A stretch of DNA of 60,058 nucleotides. Source: Bacteroidota bacterium (GTDB taxonomy: Bacteria; Bacteroidota; Ignavibacteria; Ignavibacteriales; Melioribacteraceae). Made by a program: the position numbers and the translations under genes. Of this stretch, positions 33,952-42,914 are shown in pieces (position 1 is the first letter of the stretch; each line of letters starts with the position of its first letter). The stretch lies in assembly GCA_023447335.1 (NCBI GenBank), contig JAEXOD010000082.1, positions 1 to 60,058 on the forward strand, read 5' to 3'. Under the pieces are notes generated by a model. That model was given only the letters and a program-made list of their open reading frames with translations, was not told the DNA's origin and did no database searches.

Positions 33952-35155
33952 TATTCTCTCTTGTATTAAAAAATATGTAACTTAATATAATAAAAACTGA
34001 TAATTCGGATAATAAAGTAGTAAAAGCAGCGCCGTAATACGAATATTTTGGTATGAAAATAAAATTTAATATGATATTTATAACTGCCCCAATACTTACT
34101 GCTATTAAATATTGTTTTTGTTTGCCCCAAACTGTAATTGGCTCGCCGAAGGACATGTTTACCCCAACTAAAATTACGTTTAATGCCAAGATTTTTAACG
34201 GAAATATTGATGAGATAAAATTTCCCCCGAATACTAAAAATATAATTTCCTTGGCATAAAAATAAGTTGTAAATCCCAATAATAGTCCTATAGTAACCAT
34301 ACAAAAGTAATAAATTAAAAGATTACCTTTTATTTTCCTATAAGACTTAGCAATTGAAGGCAAGAAAACGTTAACGACAATACTAAAAGGTACTACTAAA
34401 AGTAAGAATATTTTATTTGCAGCAGAGTAAATTCCAACATCATGTTCGTTTTTTAAAATTCCTAGCATTATTGTATCGGCAAAATAATATATAGCAATCA
34501 TTATTGAAGAGATGAAAAGAGGAAAAGACGATAAAATTAAGTTTTTTATCAGAACAAACGAAAATTGGTTTTTAAAGTTTTTTAAATAATTTTTTAACTT
34601 AAATAAAAATAAGAAATTACTAAAAAAAGAGGTAAGAACCATTATTATAACTGCAAAATTAAAATCTGTTTTGTTTTTTACAAATGTAAAATACAAAGCA
34701 ATAGTTAACAAACTTATTAAAACTTGATTTATTGTAATTATATTAAAACGCTCAATTGCTTTTGCAAAATAATTTAAAGACAATCCTGTCGAAAAAATTG
34801 TTAAACCTAATAAAACCAAAGGCAAATTAAAATTTGAATTGAAAAATAATATTAGCAAATAGAGTAAAAAACTTATTAAACTTAAAAAAAATCTAATAAT
34901 TCCAATATTTATTAAGTAATTAGAAGCCGATTGACTATTTTGTGAAACTTCTTTTAAAGAAATTCTATCTAAACCAAAATTTACTAAGTTTAGTAAAAAA
35001 TTAATTAACGCAGTTCCAAATCCGATAGCTCCAAAATCAGATATGCTAATTACTCGAGCCAAATACGCAAAGGATAGGAAGTTAATGCCTCGTGAAATAA
35101 CTTCGCCAGAGGAGAGAATAGCAATATTTTTAAAAGGCGTAATAAAATTTTTCAT
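33938..35155 (-). CDS. Polysaccharide flippase (Wzx/MATE-like, MVF family)
   Basis: A 405-residue membrane protein with about 12 helices. Typical flippase sequence at the start: ILSSGEVISRGINFLSFAYLARVIS, FGAIGFGTALINFLLN and DRISLKEVSQ, then YYFADTIMLGILKNEHDVGIYSAANKI and VNMSFGEPITVWGKQKQYL. It moves a lipid-linked oligosaccharide across the inner membrane. It is co-transcribed with the GT4 gene downstream (14-base overlap). It belongs to the glycan cluster; no separate Wzy polymerase is apparent unless the GT39-like protein takes that role. Confidence 0.92.
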   Translation of the reverse strand: MKNFITPFKNIAILSSGEVISRGINFLSFAYLARVISISDFGAIGFGTALINFLLNLVNFGLDRISLKEVSQNSQSASNYLINIGIIRFFLSLISFLLYLLILFFNSNFNLPLVLLGLTIFSTGLSLNYFAKAIERFNIITINQVLISLLTIALYFTFVKNKTDFNFAVIIMVLTSFFSNFLFLFKLKNYLKNFKNQFSFVLIKNLILSSFPLFISSIMIAIYYFADTIMLGILKNEHDVGIYSAANKIFLLLVVPFSIVVNVFLPSIAKSYRKIKGNLLIYYFCMVTIGLLLGFTTYFYAKEIIFLVFGGNFISSIFPLKILALNVILVGVNMSFGEPITVWGKQKQYLIAVSIGAVINIILNFIFIPKYSYYGAAFTTLLSELSVFIILSYIFFNTRENNEHK

Positions 35156-35199
35156 TAAATTTAAATAGTATATTTACGTTACTAAAATAATATAATATT

Positions 35200-35319
35200 A
35201 TGAAAAAAAATCAACTTATTTATCCATTAATTACTATTCTATTCATAAATCTATTTTATTATGGCTTGCTGATTTTGGTATATCTGAATTTTAGTATAGA
35301 ATTTTTAGAAATGATTTAG
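35200..35319 (+). CDS. Possible small single-span membrane protein or gene remnant (39 aa)
   Basis: ATG at 35200 opens a 39-residue frame, MKKNQLIYPLITILFINLFYYG followed by hydrophobic residues to Ile39, then TAG at 35317-35319. It has the character of a signal anchor or of the first segment of a truncated exported protein. No good SD is visible. Could equally be chance in AT-rich DNA. Confidence 0.2.
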   Translation: MKKNQLIYPLITILFINLFYYGLLILVYLNFSIEFLEMI

Positions 35320-35749
35320 TCCATTTAGAGAGAACAAAATAATGTTATTGTTTTAGATGTTTTAACGCCTTTTTCCTTGTGTTCGTCATAAAAGCTGTTT
35401 TACATTTTGGTTAGTTTTCAATCAATTTTGAGATTAACATTATTTCTATATTTAATTTACGTTTGTTTACTCTGATAAGTGTTGATTTTTGATATCGAGA
35501 GTAAGTCGCTTACATAAAACAGACTGCACAAAAATAGAAAATATACTTGTCGGTTTTTAGATCCCCAAAATTTTTATCATGATAAACCACACAAACAAAA
35601 GGAAAAAACAAAAATAATCTCCTCAACTCCCTCACCAACAGGTCGTGGATTTTCGGAAATTACTTATGAATTACCAAAAGATTTAGATCTAAATAATACA
35701 AAACTTGTCTATTTCAATGGTATCAATTGGCATGTAGTAAACTAATTCT
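35320..35749. other. Non-coding stretch with a possible gene remnant
   Basis: No intact gene is seen. On the plus strand an open segment without a start codon runs from about 35520 to 35745 and ends ...SSTPSPTGRGFSEITYELPKD, then DLNNTKLVYFNGINWHVVN before TAA. It reads like the C-terminal tail of an exported protein left from deletion. The rest (35320-35520) holds nothing I can name. Confidence 0.3.
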
Positions 35750-36325
35750 TCACTTACTTCTAACCGTAAAAAACAATACAACTGTTAAAACAGCACCGCT
35801 TATTGCAATTAATGGTTCTATAATTGAGGGAGTTATTGGTTCAGGAGGTGAGTTACCACGCGTAAAAGGAAGTGAATAATTCTCAAGCTTATTTATATCC
35901 TCGTAGTCTACGCTATCTTTATTGGTTAGATTAAAATCTTTTGCTAAAATAATATTACCTTGTTTTTTTAATGAATAAGTCCCTTTTATATTAGCGTAAC
36001 GTTCTACTATATAGTCTCCAAAGAATCCGGTTTTTGTGATATTTTCATATGAAATTCCCGCTTCTTCAATTACAAAAGTTAAGGTATCAAAAGAATTATC
36101 ATTTAAAAAAATATCTGATTCTAATAAATATATTTCGGTTCTATTCTTTAAAAAATACAAATTAGCAGGAGCTTGAAAGTTAAGCTTTACAGTATCTGTT
36201 ATATTCGCTTTTATATCTCCGCATACCTCATTTAACAATAAATTTATCTTTTCTAAATTACTTTTAGTTTGTGCAAATAATAACGAATTAAGAAATAATG
36301 TGGTGTATAAAAGCAACTTTTTCAA
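35750..36325 (-). CDS. Exported protein of unknown function with C-terminal membrane anchor
   Basis: A 191-residue protein. A signal peptide (MKKLLLYTTLFLNSLLFAQ) is followed by a mixed alpha/beta domain with a Cys (NEVCGDIKANITDT) and a Pro-rich linker (GNSPPEPITPSIIEP). One C-terminal hydrophobic helix (LIAISGAVLTVVLFFTV) ends in RSK. I recognise no family. A TATTTTTG (TAnnTTTG-type) motif lies on the minus strand at 36357-36364, 32 bases before the ATG, so it likely has its own promoter. It is next to gene debris at 35.2-35.75 kb and in front of a divergent SpoIIE phosphatase gene. Confidence 0.55.
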   Translation of the reverse strand: MKKLLLYTTLFLNSLLFAQTKSNLEKINLLLNEVCGDIKANITDTVKLNFQAPANLYFLKNRTEIYLLESDIFLNDNSFDTLTFVIEEAGISYENITKTGFFGDYIVERYANIKGTYSLKKQGNIILAKDFNLTNKDSVDYEDINKLENYSLPFTRGNSPPEPITPSIIEPLIAISGAVLTVVLFFTVRSK

Positions 36326-36384
36326 ATATTACTCAACTATTTTTGTTATTAAGATACAAAAATATAAAATAATTTTTAAAAAAC

Positions 36385-36415
36385 TTTGGAATAAAGTTAT
36401 CGTTATGTAAATTAA
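36385..36415 (+). promoter_or_regulatory. Candidate promoter of the SpoIIE phosphatase gene
   Basis: TTTG (36385-36388) followed after 19 bp by TAAATTAA (36408-36415), which fits the Bacteroidota TTTG/TAnnTTTG pattern in 6 of 8 positions of the second element and lies 31 bases before the ATG. Confidence 0.35.
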
Positions 36416-36445
36416 TACGTCTAAAATTATAAAAATTAAGTTAAA

Positions 36446-37525
36446 ATGGCTAACAGACTAAGACGACTATTTGAATTATATACCAGTGACTTAAGTTACT
36501 CGGAAATTGAGCGATTAATAAAAAAAGAATCTGCGGAAGTTTACGAGTTCTTTGCCGCAAACATACCAAAACCTGATCCAAACGATAGTAGGCTTGTAAG
36601 GGGTTTTAGATTTGTTAAAGGTTTATTTAATGCGTTTGTTCTTAAATTAACCCCAGCAAGACGAATATTTTATTTTGTTGCATTAATAGTTTTTGTTATA
36701 GGTCTAAATTCCAATAATACACCTTATTTGTTATTATCTTTTATTATAATAAATCTACTAATAGCTTTTGAGCTTGCAGATAAACTTAGTTTAAAGAGTG
36801 AGCTTGATATTGCTAGTAAAGTGCAAAATAGTTTAGTTCCATCCGAACCGCCGGTTAACGAAAACTATGAGATATCAATATTTTATGAGCCGGCGAAAGT
36901 TGTTAGCGGAGATTATTTTGATTTTATAAAACAAAAAGACGATACACTTTATTATTTAGTGGGGGATATTTCCGGTAAAGGTATGTCGGCAGCTTTGTTT
37001 ATGGTGCAGGTAAGAGCCATAATTCATTCCTTGGTTAATTTGTATTACAATCCAAAAGATTTACTGATAAATTTAAAAAATATCTTATCTTCAGATCTTC
37101 CTCACGGGATATTTTTAACCATAATTGCTGCAATAATAGATAAAACAGGTAAAATAAATTTGTCAAGAGCCGGTCATAATCCGGTATATCACTATTCTAA
37201 AAAAGAAGAACGCATTATAGAAATTTCTCCGAAAGGATTGGCTATCGGATTTAACGATAAAGGTGTTTTTCCGAGTATGTTAGAATATATTGAAATTATT
37301 CCTGAACAAGGCGATCTTATTGTTTTTTATACTGACGGAATAACGGAAGCAATGAACGAACAGAACGAGCAATTTGGGGAAAATAGGTTAAAAGAAACAA
37401 TTGTAAAATATAGAGAAAGTAATACCGAAGAACTGAAAGAAAGAATAATAAGCGGAATATATAGATTCCGAGGTGAAGCTGTTCAATCAGACGACATCAC
37501 TTTAACTATACTAAAAAGAAAATAA
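36446..37525 (+). CDS. SpoIIE-type PP2C serine phosphatase with membrane segment
   Basis: A 359-residue protein. The N-terminal cytoplasmic part (ELYTSDLSYSEIERLI) is followed by two adjacent membrane helices (about 72-108). A SpoIIE/RsbU-type PP2C domain (about 125-358) has the metal-binding acidic residues in SGDYFDF, VGDISGKGMSAALF, FYTDGITEAMNEQ and SDDITLTIL. Such enzymes dephosphorylate anti-sigma-factor antagonists or related partners; no partner gene is adjacent. The last 163 bases are repeated at 38389-38551 with three silent differences. Confidence 0.9.
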   Translation: MANRLRRLFELYTSDLSYSEIERLIKKESAEVYEFFAANIPKPDPNDSRLVRGFRFVKGLFNAFVLKLTPARRIFYFVALIVFVIGLNSNNTPYLLLSFIIINLLIAFELADKLSLKSELDIASKVQNSLVPSEPPVNENYEISIFYEPAKVVSGDYFDFIKQKDDTLYYLVGDISGKGMSAALFMVQVRAIIHSLVNLYYNPKDLLINLKNILSSDLPHGIFLTIIAAIIDKTGKINLSRAGHNPVYHYSKKEERIIEISPKGLAIGFNDKGVFPSMLEYIEIIPEQGDLIVFYTDGITEAMNEQNEQFGENRLKETIVKYRESNTEELKERIISGIYRFRGEAVQSDDITLTILKRK

Positions 37526-37526
37526 T
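37364..37526 (+). repeat. 163-bp direct repeat, copy 1 (3' end of the SpoIIE phosphatase gene)
   Basis: Bases 37364-37526 match 38389-38551 except at 37378 (G versus A), 37384 (T versus C) and 37441 (A versus G). All three are third codon positions and synonymous (Gly, Asn, Glu). The repeat ends one base after the stop codon. Confidence 0.95.
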
Positions 37527-37647
37527 AAGTAAGTTAATTTATATTTTTCGCAAGTTGTTTTAACCAAATGAAATTATAAAAAACGGTTTAAAAATTCAAT
37601 TTATATTAATTATACAAAGTTGATGCTAGGGAAATGAAGGAATTTAA

Positions 37648-38343
37648 ATGAATAAATTTTATACTCATGAAAATGGTGAATATTTAGCAAATAATCCGAC
37701 TTGGCACGCTGAGGACTCGAAATGGAAAGCGAATCATGTATTAAATATGATTGAAACTAACAAGATTTGTCCAAAATCAATAATTGAAGTCGGATGTGGG
37801 GTCGGCGAAATATTAACTTGCTTGCACAACTCAATGCCTAATAATGTTGAATTTATAGGATATGATATTGCTCCAGATGCTATTAAAATTGCAAAACATA
37901 AAGAAACAAAAAGACTTACTTTTAAAAACGAGGATTTTTTATGCTCAACAGAAAAAGCCGATATACTACTTTTTATAGATGTTATTGAGCATATAGATGA
38001 TTATTTTAATTTTTTAAGAAAATGTAAAAATAGAGCCGAATATAAAATATTTCATATCCCCTTGGAAATTACCGTACAGGGGATTTTGAGAAATATTTTA
38101 ATGAAAAATTGGAATTCTTTTGGACATTTGCATTTTTTTACCAAAGAAACCGCAATAGAAACGTTAAAACATGCCGGTTATGAAATTGTTGACTTTTTCT
38201 TTACAGCAGTGTTGGTTGATTTGCCTTTTGATTCATTCAAATCTAAAACTGCAGTAATTCCAAGGAAGATTTTATTTAAATTAAATAAAGAGTTAGCGGC
38301 AAAAACATTAGGAGGGTTCTCGTTAATGCTCCTAACAAAATGA
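37648..38343 (+). CDS. Class I SAM-dependent methyltransferase
   Basis: A 231-residue methyltransferase with motif I IIEVGCGVGEIL, then FIGYDIAPDAIKIAKH (motif II), ADILLFIDVIEHIDDYF (motif for Methyltransf_23/31 type) and FGHLHFFTKETAIETLKHAGYEIVDFFF. Substrate unknown; the nearby glycan cluster suggests a sugar or lipid acceptor but there is no proof. It lies between the two copies of the 163-bp direct repeat, with 121 bases after copy 1 and 45 bases before copy 2, so it probably arrived with the recombination event that made the repeat. AAGGAA is at SD distance. Confidence 0.88.
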   Translation: MNKFYTHENGEYLANNPTWHAEDSKWKANHVLNMIETNKICPKSIIEVGCGVGEILTCLHNSMPNNVEFIGYDIAPDAIKIAKHKETKRLTFKNEDFLCSTEKADILLFIDVIEHIDDYFNFLRKCKNRAEYKIFHIPLEITVQGILRNILMKNWNSFGHLHFFTKETAIETLKHAGYEIVDFFFTAVLVDLPFDSFKSKTAVIPRKILFKLNKELAAKTLGGFSLMLLTK

Positions 38344-38388
38344 TAAAGATAAACATTTGTGTTTTATTATAATTTGTCATTTTATTGA

Positions 38389-38551
38389 AACGAGCAATTT
38401 GGAGAAAACAGGTTAAAAGAAACAATTGTAAAATATAGAGAAAGTAATACCGAAGAACTGAAAGAGAGAATAATAAGCGGAATATATAGATTCCGAGGTG
38501 AAGCTGTTCAATCAGACGACATCACTTTAACTATACTAAAAAGAAAATAAT
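38389..38551 (+). repeat. 163-bp direct repeat, copy 2 (orphan SpoIIE gene 3' fragment)
   Basis: This copy encodes the last 53 residues of the SpoIIE-type phosphatase (from NEQFGENRLKETI to the stop) without any start codon or upstream domain, so it is a gene fragment. Its end touches the stop codon of the convergent KamA-like gene at 38551. Confidence 0.95.
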
Positions 38552-39846
38552 CAAGCTACTATTTCTTCTAATTCATCGGAAAAAAAGAATTTTCCGCCAA
38601 ATGGTTTTAATTGAAATAACCATGTTGAAGTTTCATCATATTCGGCTAAGAACGGTTGTTTTATCCATTCAGGATTTCGTGCTTGCAAAAAATTTAGCAC
38701 AAAATATCTTTTATTTTCAATATCAATTATTCCGTCAATAACAACTTTACCCGGTATTGAAGACATTGAAGGACCTTTTACTGTTTTGCAAAGTCCTCCG
38801 ACTTGTTTGTAAGCATCCTTAAATATGTTAAAAGCTTTATATAGCGGAATGTTAAAATATCTTTCTGCTCCGGTTTCACGTTCAATAAACATATAATAAG
38901 GAATTAGTCCCAATTTAACTTGCTGTTGCCACATTTTAATCCAAACTTCCGAAGAGTCGTTTATGTTATTAAGAATGGGGGATTGCGTTCGTATCTCTGC
39001 TCCGGTATTTCGAATATTAAAAACGGCAGTTTTAAATGCATCTGTATTCATTTCAATCCAATGATTTATATGTGCCATAACAGATAAATGCTTGCCTGAT
39101 TTTATAATTTCCTCAAAAAAACTAAGGAGTTCAGATGTTTCTTTGTCGTTAACAAATTTATAAGGGAAATTAACAATAGATTTAGTACCAATTCGAATAT
39201 TTTTAATGTGATCAAAATCTTTGCCCAAGAAAGGAGAAATAACTTCTCTAAGTTTTGAAATACTCATTATCATCGGATCTCCGCCGGTGAATAGCAAGTC
39301 GGTTATTTCTTTGTGCTGTTTGATGTACTCAAAATGCAAGCCTGAAGTATCGGTATAAAATTTTTGGTCGTCATCACCAATAAATTGAGCCCATCTAAAA
39401 CAAAAAGTGCAATATGAATGACATGTTTGTCCTGATTTAGGGAAAATTAAACACGTTTCTTTATATTTGTGTTGTAATCCTTTAACCCGTTTATTGTTTA
39501 ACAGAGGTACGTTCGCAGTCATTTGTTTTGCGGGGTGAGGATTAAGTTCCGCCCTGATTTGTTTAATTATTAACTCCTTTTCTTCGAGTGTTGAAGTGTT
39601 AAAATATGTGAGTTGTAATAAATCTAACTGCCCGCAATGTAACATATGTTTATTAAAAAAATATAGATTAAACATCGGATCGTTTTCTTTGTTATTCCAG
39701 TCAATCAATTCATCAAGAATGTAATTGTTAACTTTGAAAGGAAGAATATGCGAAACTAATTCCAATTCTTTTAATTCTTGATCACTTAAATTGTTTGCGT
39801 ATTTAGACTTACTAAAAGAAGAGAAGCTAAAAGCCTTGTAAAGCAT
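38551..39846 (-). CDS. KamA-family radical SAM protein (lysine 2,3-aminomutase-like)
   Basis: A 431-residue radical SAM enzyme. The cluster-binding cysteines Cys142, Cys146 and Cys149 form CHSYCTFC (CxxxCxxC). The family motif LFTGGDPMIMS follows, with KHLSVMAHINHWIEM and a C-terminal PGKVVIDGI that matches the PLP/lysine binding end of lysine 2,3-aminomutase relatives. It uses SAM and probably PLP to shift an amino group; the true substrate (lysine, EF-P-like lysine or other) cannot be fixed. GGAG lies before the ATG. The 3' end abuts the orphan SpoIIE fragment. Confidence 0.88.
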   Translation of the reverse strand: MLYKAFSFSSFSKSKYANNLSDQELKELELVSHILPFKVNNYILDELIDWNNKENDPMFNLYFFNKHMLHCGQLDLLQLTYFNTSTLEEKELIIKQIRAELNPHPAKQMTANVPLLNNKRVKGLQHKYKETCLIFPKSGQTCHSYCTFCFRWAQFIGDDDQKFYTDTSGLHFEYIKQHKEITDLLFTGGDPMIMSISKLREVISPFLGKDFDHIKNIRIGTKSIVNFPYKFVNDKETSELLSFFEEIIKSGKHLSVMAHINHWIEMNTDAFKTAVFNIRNTGAEIRTQSPILNNINDSSEVWIKMWQQQVKLGLIPYYMFIERETGAERYFNIPLYKAFNIFKDAYKQVGGLCKTVKGPSMSSIPGKVVIDGIIDIENKRYFVLNFLQARNPEWIKQPFLAEYDETSTWLFQLKPFGGKFFFSDELEEIVA

Positions 39847-40148
39847 GGGTTCTCCTACAGTTGTGAAATTTAAAGAGAATAAGAAAAATTGCGGTTAAAT
39901 GCAATGCAAAAAACAGTGGGGTGTGAGAAAAAGGAAATTAATTCATGTAGAAAAAATATAAGATATCGAAATATTCGTTAAAATTACACTAAGTCATTAA
40001 ATTACTCGGTTAAATACTTAATTTAACACATTAACAAGCTTAATTTTTACATAAAAGTATAATATAATTTAATAAGATGAGGGTTTAAAATGAAAAACAC
40101 TCCCTGTAAAAACAAAGAGTGTATTTATAAGCAATAATTTTTGTAATA
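39847..40148. other. Intergenic region upstream of the KamA-like gene
   Basis: A 302-base AT-rich stretch with no ORF. It must hold the promoter of the KamA-like gene on the minus strand, but none is clear. A hairpin that may terminate the 55-residue gene lies at 40097-40122. Nothing else is seen. Confidence 0.5.
40093..40122 (-). terminator. Possible terminator of the small 55-aa gene
   Basis: On the minus strand ACACTC (40122-40117) pairs with GAGTGT (40102-40097) across a 14-base loop, followed by TTTTC. Short stem, so tentative. Confidence 0.45.
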
Positions 40149-40316
40149 TTACTTTACTAAGTCGTTAACTTTGTTAATATCTTCTAATTTTACAAAAGTT
40201 TCGCGGAATTTGTAATTTCCTTCGGCTGTTTTAACAGTTTTAATGTGTTTTAAATTAACAATCGACGATTTTAATTTTGCTTTGTTTTTATCGGCAAAAG
40301 TTTGTTGTTTAGCCAT
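40149..40316 (-). CDS. Small basic protein of unknown function (55 aa)
   Basis: A 55-residue protein starting MAKQQTFADKNKAKLKSSIV and ending DINKVNDLVK, with GNYKFRETFVKLED in the middle. GGAG sits 6 bases before the ATG (GGAGTAAAAAATG), the strongest sign that it is real. It is Lys-rich, with no Cys, no signal peptide and no membrane segment. The shape (Lys-rich helix, a TAEGNYKF turn, then an amphipathic end) recalls tiny DUF4295-like proteins of Bacteroidota, but I cannot claim homology. It stands between KamA-like and YbaK genes, with a candidate terminator behind it. Confidence 0.75.
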   Translation of the reverse strand: MAKQQTFADKNKAKLKSSIVNLKHIKTVKTAEGNYKFRETFVKLEDINKVNDLVK

Positions 40317-40379
40317 TTTTTACTCCAAAATATTTAAGTTCGTAAATATATAAAAATTTTCTTTAAAAATAAAGAAAAT

Positions 40380-40841
40380 TTATATTAAATCGGCAAATTT
40401 TGCTCCGATTACCGTCGCCAAATCGTTTGGCTTAATATATAACTGCATCCCTCTTACTCCGGCACTAACATAAATCATGTCAAATAATAAAGCTGTTTCA
40501 TCAATATATGTCGGAAAAAGCTTTTTCATCCCCACAGGTGAACAACCGCCTCTTATATAGCCGGTAACGTTGGTTAACTCTTTAAGCGGTAACATCTCAA
40601 TTTTTTTAACTTCTGCGGTAGCGGCTGCTTTTTTTAAGTTAAGCTCATAATTACCTGGAATGCAGAAAACTAAATAAATGTTTTCCGATTTTGACACTAA
40701 GGTTTTAAAAACCTGTTCCGGTTCTGCATTTATCTTTTTTGCCACAGAAACGGCATCTAAAGCGTTTTCATCAAAAGCATATTCATAAGTTTGGAATTCT
40801 ATTTTTGCCGATTCAAGAATTCTAACTGCGTTTGTCTTCAT
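40380..40841 (-). CDS. ybaK: Cys-tRNA(Pro)/amino-acyl-tRNA deacylase of the YbaK/EbsC family
   Basis: A 153-residue protein with the YbaK/EbsC motifs: TLVSKSENIYLVFCIPGNYELNLKKAAA (catalytic Lys in the KxxAAA region) and GYIRGGCSPVGMKK (the conserved GGxSPxG loop). It removes mischarged Cys from tRNA(Pro) and keeps translation accurate. Its ATG lies 3 bases after the stop of the protease gene, so it is probably co-transcribed with it. Confidence 0.94.
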   Translation of the reverse strand: MKTNAVRILESAKIEFQTYEYAFDENALDAVSVAKKINAEPEQVFKTLVSKSENIYLVFCIPGNYELNLKKAAATAEVKKIEMLPLKELTNVTGYIRGGCSPVGMKKLFPTYIDETALLFDMIYVSAGVRGMQLYIKPNDLATVIGAKFADLI

Positions 40842-40844
40842 CTT

Positions 40845-42914
40845 TTAGCGTTTAGCGGTTAAGTTAATGAAATCAGTAAAAATATGCCCTGTTTCTTCCA
40901 ACAAAGGATCCTCTACTTTTAGATTTTTCGTTTTTACTTCTTCCTTTTCATTTAATTTTACTTCTTTTTTGCTTAAGCGTTCGTTATCTCTATCTTTTTT
41001 CTTCTTTTCGTTTTTTTCGCGTTCAGCTTTTCTTTCGCTTTCAAGTAAAGAATAAGTTTTCTTTGCTTTTATTTCTTTGTATTCTTTAATGTCTTCAAAA
41101 AGGTATTTAAACTCGTCGTTATTTTTAATCCTTTTATCATGGGCTTCTTTTAGTTTGGGTAAATACTTATTTATATCAAAAATCTTAGTGTAATAAGCAC
41201 TATTAATTTGATCCCATGGTAAAGCTGATTTCTGAGAACTCTCTCCGTATTCGCTAGCATCTAAAACTGAAGGATATACTATATCCGGAATTACACCCTT
41301 ATGTTGAGTACTTCCGCCGCTAATTCTATAAAATTTTGCGATAGTAAGTTTTAGTTCTCCTAAAGGCTGATCAGTTCTAAGATATCTATTTATATCATAA
41401 ATTGTTTGAACAGTACCCTTCCCATAGGTCTGTTCTCCCACTATAACTCCGCGTCCGTAATCTTGAATTGCAGCAGAAAAAATTTCACTTGCAGAAGCAC
41501 TGAACTTGTTAACCATAACAAACAAAGGACCTTCGTAAACTTGTGTTGGATCAGGATCGTCCTCGATATCAATTTCTCCGTAAGTATTTTTTACTTGAAC
41601 AACAGGACCTTCGGGTATAAACAAACCGGTTAATTCAATGGCTTCTTGTAAACTACCCCCTCCGTTGTTTCGTAAATCAATAATTACGCCTTCAACTTTT
41701 TCAGACTTCAACTCTTGTAAAAGTTTTCTCACATCTCGGTTAGTACTTTTATAATCTTTTTCACCTTTACTTTTACCTTCAAAATCAGCATAAAAAGTAG
41801 GGATCTCAATTACACCAAATCTATGGTTTGTTCCGTCTTGTTCAATCTCAATTACTTTCTTTTTTGCGGCTTGGTCTTCAAGTTTAATTTTTTCGCGTAT
41901 TATTTTGATTTCGACAGGCGGTGCATCAACTCCAGCATCGGCTTTGAGAACGGAAAGGCGTACTAAAGTGCCTTTGGCGCCACGTATTAATTTTACCACA
42001 TCATCAAGTCGCCAGCCAACAACATCAACAGGCTCTCCGTCTTCTCCTTGTGCTACGGCAATAATTCTATCGTTTTCTTTTAACTGTCCTCCTTTTTCGG
42101 CTGGTCCGCCGGCAATAATTTTAGAAACTTTTGTATAATCGTTATCTAAAGAGAGTTGAGCTCCTATCCCTTCTAAAGAAAGAGTTAAATCAATCTTAAA
42201 ATCCTCGCTGCTTTTGGGAGAAAAATATGTTGTGTGAGGATCGACTGCTTCTGCAAAAGCATTAATATAAACCTGAAACACGTCATCATTCTGTGATTGC
42301 AAGATATATTTGTGCATTGTCTGATAACGTTTTTTTAACGTTTCGGCTATTTCAGTTTCTTTTTTACCTGAAAGTTTTAAGTTTAACCAATCGTTTTTAA
42401 TTCTTCTTCGCCAAATGTCATTAAGCTCATTTTCATCTTTTGCCCATGAACTTTTTGAACGATCTATCACAATACTTTCGTCAACGTTAAAATCAAATCC
42501 TTCTTTTAATACTGAAAAGATGTATTTCATCCTTTGGTTAAATCTGTTTTTATACAAATTGTAAATATCAAAAGGAATATCAAGCTTTCCGTATTTTAAA
42601 AATTCATCAAAGTTTAATCTATATTCTTCAAATTTATCAATATCCGCTTTTAGAAAGTATAATTTTTGATTATCCAAATTTTCGAGATAATTATCATAAA
42701 TTACCGAAGACAAAGAATCACTCAAAGTAGCTTTACGAAAGTGAGCACGAGTTAAAATCTCTGTAACAATCTGATTTATTCGTGTATATTTTGCTTCGGG
42801 AACTAAAACTTTATTAGTATCAATATTTTTGTTGTTGTCTTCCGAGTCATAATTTTTAGCTGCACAACTTATTATAACAACTGCAAAAAGAAAGGAAAAA
42901 AGTAGATTTTTCAT
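40845..42914 (-). CDS. prc: Carboxy-terminal (tail-specific) processing protease, lipoprotein
   Basis: A 689-residue S41A peptidase. A lipoprotein signal (FLFAVVIISC, Cys17) suggests anchoring to a membrane. An N-terminal Prc-type helical domain comes first (about 40-230). A PDZ domain (about 245-330) is followed by the protease core with IIDLRNNGGGSL, FSASASEIF (catalytic Ser474) and YGKG (Lys499). It degrades or trims proteins from their C-terminus in the periplasm. A highly charged C-terminal region rich in Lys and Glu (about 625-665) is typical of Prc. YbaK follows. Confidence 0.95.
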   Translation of the reverse strand: MKNLLFSFLFAVVIISCAAKNYDSEDNNKNIDTNKVLVPEAKYTRINQIVTEILTRAHFRKATLSDSLSSVIYDNYLENLDNQKLYFLKADIDKFEEYRLNFDEFLKYGKLDIPFDIYNLYKNRFNQRMKYIFSVLKEGFDFNVDESIVIDRSKSSWAKDENELNDIWRRRIKNDWLNLKLSGKKETEIAETLKKRYQTMHKYILQSQNDDVFQVYINAFAEAVDPHTTYFSPKSSEDFKIDLTLSLEGIGAQLSLDNDYTKVSKIIAGGPAEKGGQLKENDRIIAVAQGEDGEPVDVVGWRLDDVVKLIRGAKGTLVRLSVLKADAGVDAPPVEIKIIREKIKLEDQAAKKKVIEIEQDGTNHRFGVIEIPTFYADFEGKSKGEKDYKSTNRDVRKLLQELKSEKVEGVIIDLRNNGGGSLQEAIELTGLFIPEGPVVQVKNTYGEIDIEDDPDPTQVYEGPLFVMVNKFSASASEIFSAAIQDYGRGVIVGEQTYGKGTVQTIYDINRYLRTDQPLGELKLTIAKFYRISGGSTQHKGVIPDIVYPSVLDASEYGESSQKSALPWDQINSAYYTKIFDINKYLPKLKEAHDKRIKNNDEFKYLFEDIKEYKEIKAKKTYSLLESERKAEREKNEKKKKDRDNERLSKKEVKLNEKEEVKTKNLKVEDPLLEETGHIFTDFINLTAKR

